A stretch of 64,000 bases of DNA from an uncultured Pseudomonadales bacterium (GTDB lineage Bacteria; Pseudomonadota; Gammaproteobacteria; Pseudomonadales; Azotimanducaceae), in contig OY282460.1 in assembly GCA_958296295.1 (NCBI GenBank), positions 2,418,001-2,482,000 of the forward strand, given 5' to 3'. The position numbers were made by a program, and so were the translations under genes. Below the pieces are notes generated by a model, which was not told where the DNA came from, did not search any database, and saw nothing but the letters and a program-made list of their open reading frames with translations. The first letter of the stretch is position 1. Each line of letters begins with the position of its first letter. Below, piece by piece: positions 1-7,866 of this stretch.

Positions 1-1020
1 GCTGAAGACGCCGCTAACGAAACCACGCAGGCGCTTCGCACCAAGGCTGCCGCAGGAGACGCGAATGCGCAGTTTCGCCTGGGGCTAATTTATTCCCGCG
101 GCATACGTGTTGCCGAGGACCACGGCGAAGCGGCGCTGTGGTTCCGCAAGGCGGCCGAGCAGGGAGACGCGAGGGCGCAATTCGAGCTGGCAGTCATGTA
201 CGACAACGGCGAGGGCGTCGCGGAGGACGACCGCGAGGCCGCGCTGTGGTACCGCAAGGCGGCCGACCAGGGAGACGCGATGGCGCAGCTCACCTTGGGT
301 GCCATGTACGATAACGGCGAGGGCGTTGCGCAGGACCACCGCGAAGCGTTGCGGTGGTACCGCAGGGCGGCTGAGGAAGGATTCGCGGAAGCCCAATTCA
401 AGCTGGGCTTCATGTACGCCAACGGCGATGGCGTTGTGGAGGACGACCGCGAGGCGGTGCTGTGGTTCCGCATGGCGGCCGAGCAGGGAGACGCGATGGC
501 GCAGTTCAACTTGGCGGTCATGTACGACAACGGCGAGGGCGTTGCCGAGGACGACGGCGAAGCGATGCGTTGGTACCGCGAGGCAGCCGACCAGGGGGAC
601 GCGATGGCGCAGTTCAACCTGGCGGCTATGTACGACAACGGCGAAGGCGTTGCGGAGGACGACCGCGAAGCGTTTCGGTGGTACCGCGAGGCAGCCGAGC
701 GGGGATTCGCGATGGCGCAGTTCAACCTGGCGCTCATGTACGACAACGGCGAAGGCGTTGCGGAAGACGACGGCGAAGCGTTGCGGTGGTACCGCGAGGC
801 GGCCCGGCAAGGTTTTCCGATGGCGCAGTACAACCTGGGGGCCATATACGCGCTCGGCAGAGGCGTTCCCCAAGACGATGTTCAAGCCTATGCGTGGGCG
901 AGTCTCGCGGTCGCGCAGGGGTATGAATCGGCGAGAGAACTCCGCGCAGGCTTGTCGGAAAGGATGACCCCGGCGCAGATTGCCGAGGCTCAGAAACTCA
1001 GCCGCGAACTTGCCGATTGA
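1..1020 (+). CDS. Sel1-repeat (SLR/TPR-like) protein, 5' truncated by window edge
   Basis: The reading frame is open from base 1 with no in-frame stop, so the gene begins outside the window. It encodes eight consecutive Sel1 repeats of 36 residues (108 nt), each of the type AQFNLAVMYDNGEGV followed by D-EA--W(Y/F)R-AA-QG. A short helical tail ends in SRELAD. Sel1 repeats form alpha-solenoids that scaffold protein-protein contacts and occur in secreted, periplasmic or host-interaction proteins. Any signal peptide would lie upstream of the window. Repeats 5-7 are very similar in DNA, suggesting recent repeat expansion. Binding partner and function cannot be told from sequence. The next gene, csrA, is on the opposite strand and converges on it. 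Confidence 0.9.
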   Translation, partial: AEDAANETTQALRTKAAAGDANAQFRLGLIYSRGIRVAEDHGEAALWFRKAAEQGDARAQFELAVMYDNGEGVAEDDREAALWYRKAADQGDAMAQLTLGAMYDNGEGVAQDHREALRWYRRAAEEGFAEAQFKLGFMYANGDGVVEDDREAVLWFRMAAEQGDAMAQFNLAVMYDNGEGVAEDDGEAMRWYREAADQGDAMAQFNLAAMYDNGEGVAEDDREAFRWYREAAERGFAMAQFNLALMYDNGEGVAEDDGEALRWYREAARQGFPMAQYNLGAIYALGRGVPQDDVQAYAWASLAVAQGYESARELRAGLSERMTPAQIAEAQKLSRELAD

Positions 1021-1093
1021 CGCCGGGGCCGCCGCGATGCTGGCTGCCGCGTGGCGGTCTGCGCGGGCACCACGGTGTCAAAGCAAAGGCAAA

Positions 1094-1116
1094 CGGCAAG
1101 GGAGAATCCCTTGCCG
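1094..1116 (-). terminator. Rho-independent terminator of csrA
   Basis: A perfect 10-bp stem (CGGCAAGGGA pairing with TCCCTTGCCG) closes a 3-nt loop, 14 bp downstream of the csrA stop. On the minus strand it is followed by GTTTGCCTTTGCTTTG, a T-rich tail. The adjacent Sel1 gene ends 74 bp away on the other strand, so the hairpin separates two convergent genes. Confidence 0.75.
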
Positions 1117-1129
1117 GGCGACCAGTCGG

Positions 1130-1336
1130 CTAGCCGGCCATCTTGGGTAGCGGGCGGCGTTCGGGGGCGGAATCCTCCTCGCGAATCCGTTCGTAGATCT
1201 CTTCGCGATGGACGATCACATCCCGCGGCGCGTTCACGCCCACGCGCACCTGCCCGCCCTTGACGCCAAGCACGGTGACGGATATGTCGTCGCCGATCAT
1301 CAGGGCCTCGCCAACGCGCCTAGTGAGAATCAACAT
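1130..1336 (-). CDS. csrA: Carbon storage regulator CsrA (RsmA)
   Basis: 68 residues, starting [15 protein letters not shown], the canonical CsrA N-terminus. The RNA-binding strand [20 protein letters not shown] is intact. CsrA is a homodimer that binds GGA motifs in mRNA leaders and controls translation and stability of metabolism, motility and biofilm genes. An upstream in-frame start would add 18 residues, but the internal ATG is preceded at 8-9 nt by AAGGAG and matches the family start. It follows lysC on the same strand, as in many gammaproteobacteria (alaS-lysC-csrA). The 247-bp lysC-csrA spacer shows no tRNA or other gene and probably carries the csrA promoter. Confidence 0.95.
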   Translation of the reverse strand: MLILTRRVGEALMIGDDISVTVLGVKGGQVRVGVNAPRDVIVHREEIYERIREEDSAPERRPLPKMAG

Positions 1337-1583
1337 AACCACATCTCCTTGCTGTTCGTACTCGCTTGTCCGTACTTGCCAACTTCGCACCTACACCGTG
1401 CGCGGCAATGGCCTCGTCATCCGGCGGCAGCGTTAGCGAGACGTCCTCCCAAAGCGACTGCCATCCGTGGCGGCGCGAACTCGCGCCCGTCTTGCGGCCT
1501 ATTGTGCCGCAGATCGCCCCTCAAAGCCACCCCATTCGTGGCGGCCCGGCGCGCGGGCTGCGCTCGCCCGGGGCAGCCCACGA

Positions 1584-2858
1584 TCAGGTCTCCTCCCTCG
1601 GCGCCTCGCTCAGCCCGAAGGCCTGGTGAATGGCCCGCATGGCCAGCTCCAAATAGCGCTCCGCAACGACTACCGAGATCTTGATTTCCGATGTGGAGAT
1701 CATCTGGATGTTGATGTTCTCGGCTGCGAGCGCGTCGAACATCCGGGTTGCGACACCGGCGTGCGAACGCATGCCCACGCCCACTGCCGACACCTTGACG
1801 ATGGTTTCGTCGCCGGCGATGCCGCCGGCACCGAGTTCCTGTGCCGCGTGCGCCAGCAATTTGTGGGCGTCCTTGTAGTCCTCGCGGCGCACCGTGAAGG
1901 TCAAGTCCGCATGGCCGTCCGCGGCGATGTTCTGGACGATCATGTCCACTTCAATAGCGGCCTGCGCGATGGGGCCGAGGATGCGCGAGGCGACGCCGGG
2001 CATATCCGGCACCGCCACCAAGGTGAGTTTGGCCGCGTTCCGCGTGAAGGTGAGGCCGGATACCAAGGGTTGTTCCATCGCTTGCTCCTCCGTGGTGATC
2101 AAGGTGCCGGGCCCGGCATTCGAGAAGCTCGAAAGCACGCGCAGCGGCACGTTGTACTTGCCGACGAACTCCAGCGAGCGCGAATGCAGCACCTTGGCGC
2201 CCAAACTGGCGAGCTCGAGCATCTCCTCGAAGGTGATGGCCTCAAGGAGCCTGGCGTCCTTGACGATGCGCGGATCCGCCGTGTATACGCCGGCGACATC
2301 GGTGAATATCTGGCATTCGTCCGCTTCCAACGCCGCCGCCACCGCCACCGCTGTCGTGTCCGAGCCGCCACGTCCGAAAGTGGTCACGTCGCCGCTGGCG
2401 TTGACGCCTTGGAACCCGGCCACAACCGGCGTGACGCCCGCCTCCACATCCGCCCGCAGACCTTCCACATCCACATGCTCGATGCGCGCCCTGGTGTGCT
2501 GGGCGTCCGTGCGAATCGGCACCTGCGAGCCGAGCCACGAGCGCGCAGCGCAGCCGCGTTCCATGAGCGCCATGGCGATGAGCGCTATCGAGGCTTGTTC
2601 GCCGGCCGCGAGCAGCATGTCCATTTCCCGCGGTGGCGGGCGCCCGGCGATTTCGAGACCCAGCTGTTCCAACCTGTCCGTCTCGCCGGCCATGGCGGAA
2701 ACCACGACCACCACCCGGTCTCCATCCGCGAGCGCGGATGCCACGCGGTCCGCTGCGGCGTTGATGCGCTCCACGTCGGCCACCGAAGTGCCGCCAAACT
2801 TTTGCACCAGAAGCCGCGACCGGACGGGCGTTGCGGCTGCGCTTGGCGAAGCCGTCAC
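1584..2858 (-). CDS. lysC: Aspartate kinase (monofunctional, ACT-regulated)
   Basis: 424 residues; GTG start. It catalyses ATP-dependent phosphorylation of aspartate, the first step to lysine, threonine, methionine and diaminopimelate. Visible are KFGGTS near residue 20 (nucleotide/aspartate binding), the TTFGRGGSDTTA loop around 200, and FTDVAGVYTADPR. The C-terminal ~160 residues hold two ACT domains (TFTRNAAKLTLVAVPDMPG and VSAVGVGMRSHAGVA), the usual site of lysine/threonine feedback inhibition. Length matches other proteobacterial enzymes. It lies between alaS and csrA on the same strand. The N-terminal ~15 residues are low-complexity, so the true start may be slightly downstream. Confidence 0.96.
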   Translation of the reverse strand: MTASPSAAATPVRSRLLVQKFGGTSVADVERINAAADRVASALADGDRVVVVVSAMAGETDRLEQLGLEIAGRPPPREMDMLLAAGEQASIALIAMALMERGCAARSWLGSQVPIRTDAQHTRARIEHVDVEGLRADVEAGVTPVVAGFQGVNASGDVTTFGRGGSDTTAVAVAAALEADECQIFTDVAGVYTADPRIVKDARLLEAITFEEMLELASLGAKVLHSRSLEFVGKYNVPLRVLSSFSNAGPGTLITTEEQAMEQPLVSGLTFTRNAAKLTLVAVPDMPGVASRILGPIAQAAIEVDMIVQNIAADGHADLTFTVRREDYKDAHKLLAHAAQELGAGGIAGDETIVKVSAVGVGMRSHAGVATRMFDALAAENINIQMISTSEIKISVVVAERYLELAMRAIHQAFGLSEAPREET

Positions 2859-3026
2859 GCCGGCCGCCTAGGCGGGGGCGAAGAAGCCTTGCGAGCCCGA
2901 AAGAACATTGAACCACTCGGCCGCCACGCATCGGCATCCGGCCCGCGAGGCGCGTTCATCGCCGCACGCCGGCGGTGGCGGGGAGTCTCATCGTTGAAGC
3001 CTTCTTGGGCTGCGGGCCGGGACGCA

Positions 3027-5666
3027 CTAGGCGTCCCCGACGCGCTCTCGCACCCAATCGGTCACCGATGACAAAGCGGCGGGCAGGTCGTCCGGACGAT
3101 CACCACCGCCGGCTTGCGCCATGTCGGGTCGGCCGCCGCCTCTCGCGCCGACCTGTGGCGCAACAAAGCGCACCAGCTCGCCGGCGTTGATCCAAGCGGT
3201 TGCGTTCTTGCTGACGCCGCACACCAGCCGCACCGGCGGCCCAGCATGCGCCAGCACGATCACGGCGTTGCCGAGCCGGTCGCGCAGACTGTCCATCGTG
3301 GCGAGCATCGCACCGGCGTCGCCGCCCACTTGGGCGGCAAGCACCCGCACATTGCCTACGGCCACGGCGTTGGCCGCCAAATCCCCGCTCTCGCTGGCGG
3401 CGAGTTTGGCCCGCAGCGCCTCGATTTCCCGGCGCCCCGCTCTCGCCTGCTCGACAAGCTGGCGCACCTTGGCGGCCACCTGCCCGCGGCCGCCCTTCAC
3501 AAGCTCGGCCACCGCAGCGAGTTCCTCCTCCCCGGCGTCCAGCCAAGCGAGCGCTCGCGCACCCGTCATCGCCTCCACCCGGCGCACCCCGGCGGCTATG
3601 CCCTCCTCCGAGACGATGCGCAAGACGCCTATGTCTCCAGTGCGGGCGACGTGGGTGCCGCCACACAATTCGACGGAGAAGCCCTCCCCCATCGTCAGCA
3701 CGCGCACGTTGTCGCCGTATTTCTCGCCGAACAGCGCGAGCGCGCCGCGATCCCGCGCTTCTTGAAAAGGCATCTCCTCGGTGCGGACTTCGGAGTTGTC
3801 GCGGATGCGGCCGTTCACTACCGCCTCGATGCCGCGCAGCCGCTCCGGTGGCACAGGGGTGGAGTGGCTGAAGTCGAACCGCAGCCGATCCGCCGCCACC
3901 AGCGATCCGCGCTGCTCCACTTGCGGCCCAAGCACTTCGCGAAGCGCCGCGTGCAGCAGATGTGTTGCCGAGTGGTTGCGGGCTATGTCGCTGCGCCTTG
4001 CGGAGTCCACGCCGGCGCGCACCCGATCGCCCTTGCGCAGAACACCCCGCCGCACCTGTCCGTGATGCAGATGCTGGCCGCCGCCGCGGGTGGTGTCGCG
4101 CACGTCAAAGCATGTCGCTGCGGCGCCTTGCGGTGCGGTTTCGATCGCCCCGGCATCGCCGATTTGGCCGCCGGCCTCGGCGTAGAAAGGCGTGGCGTTC
4201 AACACCACGATGCCGCGGTCGGGCGCCCCGAGCGCGTCCACTTCCACCGGCTGGCCGTTCGCGTCGAGTTGGAACAGCGCCACCACCTGCGCCTGTGTTT
4301 GCACGTCGGCGTAGCCGGTGAACGCGACGTTCGAATCCACGCGAACGTTGTGCGTGATGCCGCCATCGAACTTGGCCGCGGCCCGGCCGCGCTCGCGCTG
4401 CGCCGCCATGGCGGCGGCGAAACCGGCCTCGTCAACGGCGAGGCCGTGCTCGCGGGCGACATCGGCCGTCATGTCGGCGGGGAATCCGTGCGTGTCGTAG
4501 AGCTTGAACACCAATTCGCCGGGCAACACTTTGGCGCCGTCGAGATCGACGATGGCGCGTTCCAACAACCCCATGCCGGACTTCAAGGTGTCCGCGAAGC
4601 GCTCCTCCTCGGCCGCCAGCGCTTCCGTCACCGCATCGGCCCGGGCGCGCAATTCGGGATAGGCGTCGCCCATCAGCTTCACGACCGGCCGCACCAGCGG
4701 CGCGAACACGCCTCCGCGAATGCCGAGTTTGCGCCCGTGCCGCAAGCCGCGGCGCACGATGCGTCGCAAGACGTAGCCCCTGTCCTCGTTGCTGGGCGTC
4801 ACGCCGTCCGCCAACAGGAAGACGGCGGCCCGGGCGTGGTCGGCGACGACGCGGAGCGACGGATTGGCGAAAGTGACGCCAGCGTCCGCGCCATCGAGCC
4901 GGGCCACCGCCGCCAGCAACCCTTCGAACAGATCGTTGTCGTAGTTGCTGTGGCCGCCTTGCAGCACCGTGGCCATGCGCTCCAAGCCCATGCCGGTGTC
5001 CACGCCGGGCGATTCCAGCGGCGTCAAGGTGCCGTCTTTCGCGCGGTCGAACTGCGGGAAAACCAGGTTCCAGAACTCGCAGTAGCGATCACCGTCCTCC
5101 TCCGGCGTGCCCGGGGGGCCGCCCGGCACATCGGGCCCCAAGTCATAGAACATCTCCGAGTTCGGGCCGCACGGCCCGGTATCGCCCATGGCCCAGAAGT
5201 TGCTCTCGTGCGGCACCACGCGCCCGGCGTCCAAGCCGATCTTGTTTACCCACACCGCGCGCGACTCGGCGTCCTCTGGATGCACGGTTATCCACAGGCG
5301 TTCCTTCGGCAACCCGAACACGCGCGTGGCGAGCTCCCATGCCCACGCGATGGTCTCTTCCTTGTAGTAGTCGCCGAAACTGAAGTTGCCAAGCATCTCG
5401 AACAGCGTGTGGTGGCGCCCGGTGTAACCGACGTTCTCCAAATCGTTGTGCTTGCCGCCGGCGCGCACGCAGCGCTGGCAACTCACCGCCCGCGCGTACT
5501 CCGGCCGTTCGCGCCCGGTCAGCGCGTCCTTGAACTGCACCATCCCGGAGTTCGTGAACAGCAACGTGGGGTCGTTCGCCGGCACCAGCGAGCCGGAGGG
5601 CACCACGCGGTGGCCGCGCTCCGCGAAGAACTCCAAGTAGGCGGCGCGTATTTCGTTTGTTCGCAT
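3027..5666 (-). CDS. alaS: Alanyl-tRNA synthetase
   Basis: 879 residues (E. coli about 875). It opens MRTNEIRAAYLEFFAERGH with the class II motif 1 region NDPTLLFTNSGMVQFKD. The editing domain has the zinc-type HSATHLLHAAL motif and the later CGGTHVARTGDIG. The C-terminal C-Ala region contains GGGRPDMAQAGG. It charges tRNA-Ala and edits Ser/Gly mischarging. It sits between recX and lysC on the same strand, the conserved gammaproteobacterial arrangement. The antisense strand also shows a long open frame; this is a GC-codon shadow. Confidence 0.98.
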   Translation of the reverse strand: MRTNEIRAAYLEFFAERGHRVVPSGSLVPANDPTLLFTNSGMVQFKDALTGRERPEYARAVSCQRCVRAGGKHNDLENVGYTGRHHTLFEMLGNFSFGDYYKEETIAWAWELATRVFGLPKERLWITVHPEDAESRAVWVNKIGLDAGRVVPHESNFWAMGDTGPCGPNSEMFYDLGPDVPGGPPGTPEEDGDRYCEFWNLVFPQFDRAKDGTLTPLESPGVDTGMGLERMATVLQGGHSNYDNDLFEGLLAAVARLDGADAGVTFANPSLRVVADHARAAVFLLADGVTPSNEDRGYVLRRIVRRGLRHGRKLGIRGGVFAPLVRPVVKLMGDAYPELRARADAVTEALAAEEERFADTLKSGMGLLERAIVDLDGAKVLPGELVFKLYDTHGFPADMTADVAREHGLAVDEAGFAAAMAAQRERGRAAAKFDGGITHNVRVDSNVAFTGYADVQTQAQVVALFQLDANGQPVEVDALGAPDRGIVVLNATPFYAEAGGQIGDAGAIETAPQGAAATCFDVRDTTRGGGQHLHHGQVRRGVLRKGDRVRAGVDSARRSDIARNHSATHLLHAALREVLGPQVEQRGSLVAADRLRFDFSHSTPVPPERLRGIEAVVNGRIRDNSEVRTEEMPFQEARDRGALALFGEKYGDNVRVLTMGEGFSVELCGGTHVARTGDIGVLRIVSEEGIAAGVRRVEAMTGARALAWLDAGEEELAAVAELVKGGRGQVAAKVRQLVEQARAGRREIEALRAKLAASESGDLAANAVAVGNVRVLAAQVGGDAGAMLATMDSLRDRLGNAVIVLAHAGPPVRLVCGVSKNATAWINAGELVRFVAPQVGARGGGRPDMAQAGGGDRPDDLPAALSSVTDWVRERVGDA

Positions 5667-5782
5667 GGGGGCGCGATGCGCGAGCGGAGGGAACGGGCAT
5701 TATAGCGTTGAGCCTTGAGGCCGCGATGCGGTCAGCGGTGAACCGCCCGACTGGTGTGGGCCCGCTCGTGCCGCGGCGCCGT

Positions 5783-6277
5783 TCAAGTCGACATGTCGCC
5801 AAGCACCTTGGCCACGACATCCGACGGGAACCCCCGGCCCGCCAAGAAACGGGCGCGGCGGCCCCACTCCGATCGCCCTTGGGCCGGTTCTTCGCCGAAA
5901 CGTTTGCTCAACGCCGCTCGGGCGAGCGCGTCCCAGTCCGTCGCCGAGTCGAGGCCTTCCGCCAGATCGCCGTCCACGCCCCGCGCCCGCAGGCCGGCGC
6001 GTATCTTGAGCGGGCCTTGGCCTCGCGCCAGCGCCGTGCGAACGAAGACCTCGACGAAACGCGCTTCGGATTGCAAGCCCTGCTCCGCCAGCTCGTCGAC
6101 GACGGCTTCCGCCACACCCGGCGCATGGCCTCTCCGCGTCAACTTGCCGCAAAGCTCCCGCCGCGAATGCTCCCGTCGCGCCAGCAATCGGATCGCCTGA
6201 GCCCGCGCCAAGCTCTTGGCATCGGCAGCCGCCGACCCGTCGTCCGCGTTCACACCGCCATCCACCGAACAGGCCAC
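5783..6277 (-). CDS. recX: Regulatory protein RecX (recombination modulator)
   Basis: The RecX core is clear: AQAIRLLARREHSRRELCGKL, then VVDELAEQGLQSEARFVEVFV and GPLKIRAGLRARGVD. RecX binds RecA filaments and limits recombinase activity. The GTG at 6277 gives 164 residues, close to the family norm; GTG codons at 6265 and 6253 are alternatives, and no start has a textbook ribosome site. The open frame continues upstream through the neighbouring ATPase pseudogene but that part has no RecX similarity. In most relatives recX lies directly behind recA and is cotranscribed. Here recA is 9.5 kb away, so recX must use a different promoter or read-through. Confidence 0.9.
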   Translation of the reverse strand: MACSVDGGVNADDGSAAADAKSLARAQAIRLLARREHSRRELCGKLTRRGHAPGVAEAVVDELAEQGLQSEARFVEVFVRTALARGQGPLKIRAGLRARGVDGDLAEGLDSATDWDALARAALSKRFGEEPAQGRSEWGRRARFLAGRGFPSDVVAKVLGDMST

Positions 6278-6315
6278 GGCCTTCTCGAATCCGTCACTCT
6301 CAGTGCCCTGCCAGC

Positions 6316-7751
6316 CTACCGCAGCGCCTTCATCACCGCCTCGCCATCGACCAGGTACGCGCCCGTTATCTCGTCCCGACCGGTGGCCGCTTCGGGAACG
6401 AACAACGCATGCACGATTTCGCGGTCGCCAGCGCCAAGCCCGCGTGGCAGGGCCGGCCGAGGCGTCGCCCGCGAGACGGCTTGGGTTCGCCGAGACCACT
6501 TCACCTCCCCCACCAGCAGCCGCTCGCCGTCGGCGGAACGCGCCACGACATCCAATTCCGGCGCCGCGCCGCGCCAATAGCGTTGTGCCGGTTCCCAAGG
6601 GCCTAGCCGCGCAATCGGAATGTCCAAGCGATGCAGCGTTGGCACGGCCGCCCGGCAGAGCTCTTCAAAGGCGTAGGCTTCCAAGCCCGGCCGATACCGT
6701 TGCCAATAGCCTAGCCGAGTCTCGCGGGGGGCTTGGGCATGAACGGCGCGATGCGGAGCGACAACGCGGAACCAGAACCGCAGGAAGGGATCGTCAATGC
6801 GGTATAGCGCCCGTTTGGTGGCCCGGGCGCTGCTCCCAAAAGGCGTCTCGCGCCGCAACAGCTGCATCGCCGTCAGCGTGGCGAGCGGTCGAGACAGGCT
6901 AGATGCGGGCCGTTCCAGCAGCCCAGCCATCTCGCTCACGCGGTGCGCGCCGGCACCGATCACATCCAGCAACGGCCGCAACGAAATGGCTGACGGCGTC
7001 TCTTCCAGAAACAGCCGATCCGGTTCGCCGTGGAGAGGGCCGGCAGGATCCAGCACCAGCGAATCCACGGCTTGGTCGAGACCGGCGCCGGCGGCCAACG
7101 CGTTATGCGCCAATTCCCAGTAGCGCGGCATGCCACCCCACAGCGCGTACAGGCTCACCAGCTCGCGCGGGTCGGCAGTGCCAAACGCTTCGCTCAGATA
7201 CCCGGGACGCAACGGTTTGACCGCAAACGCCTCGACAGCGCGGCCATGGAGTGGCGCTCCGGCGTCGAGCGCCGCGCCATGCATCATGTGCTGGCTCGAT
7301 CCGCTCACTACGGTGCTGGGCCGTTCAGCCGCCGTGTCGATCCAGTGTTGCAAGGTGCCGACGACAGTCGGGTCCGCCGCGATCAGATAGGGCAACTCGT
7401 CGAGAATGAAGGGGCCGGGCCAGCCGGCCCTTGCCGCTTCCAGCCCGAGGCGCGTGAAAAAGGCCCGCCAATCCGGGTATTGCACATCCGCGAAACCGGG
7501 GAGCGCTCGGCAACGGCAGCCGCCAAGTAGCGGCGTTGCACGGCTGGCGCGGATTGATCAGCCACCGTGTACAGGCCATCTCGTCGTCGCGCCCACTCGA
7601 CGAGCAGGCGCGATTTGCCGACTCGCCGGCGGCCCCAGATGACGGCAAAGGCCGCCGGCCGGAGCGCGTTGTCCAAGCGGCGCATTTCGTCTTGTCGATC
7701 GAGGAACTCCACGTTCAACATTATGCGCCTGTGCATAATGCTGCGGAACAT
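6316..7751 (-). pseudogene. AAA+ ATPase (archaeal-ATPase/DUF234 type), single-base frameshift
   Basis: The N-terminal part is read in one frame from ATG 7721 (alternatives 7736, 7751): MLNVEFLDRQDEMRRL and the Walker A WGRRRVGKSRLLVEW. The frame must change near 7496-7505, after which the protein continues with YPDWRAFFTRLGLEAA, Walker B-like FILDELPYL, the GSSQHMM sensor region and a DUF234-like C-terminal domain ending ...VDGEAVMKAL. One missing base (a T in the codon before CCC GGT TTC on the coding strand) accounts for the shift. Such ATPases are often linked to mobile or stress islands; their substrate is unknown. Either a recent pseudogene or an assembly indel. It ends 38 bp before recX. 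Confidence 0.8.
7719..7740. promoter_or_regulatory. Inverted repeat (operator-like) overlapping the ATPase start
   Basis: CATTATGC-6 nt-GCATAATG is a perfect 8-bp inverted repeat that overlaps the candidate ATG codons of the minus-strand ATPase. A further half-site CATAAT follows at 7749-7754. It is AT-rich in a GC-rich region and lies in the divergent interval to the TonB receptor. That looks like a dimeric repressor site or start-region hairpin; no regulator is identified. Confidence 0.45.
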
Positions 7752-7866
7752 AATCTGTTCGCTGCGAATCGAGCGTTGCGATGGTGCGCCGGGCGTGCCG
7801 AATCGTGCTAGGTTTCGTTGCCTTCCCGGGCACAACGACCACGGCAACGATTGAGAGCCAAGCGTC

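Noticed and set aside
196..850. 108-bp tandem repeats resembling a CRISPR or satellite array
   Set aside because: They encode the 36-residue Sel1 repeats in one continuous frame; no constant repeats with unique spacers.
1467..3071. Long open frame on the plus strand opposite lysC (534 codons), and similar frames opposite alaS, the TonB receptor, pyrG and gltX
   Set aside because: These are antisense shadows produced by GC-rich codons; the opposite strand carries well-conserved genes and the shadows have no motifs.
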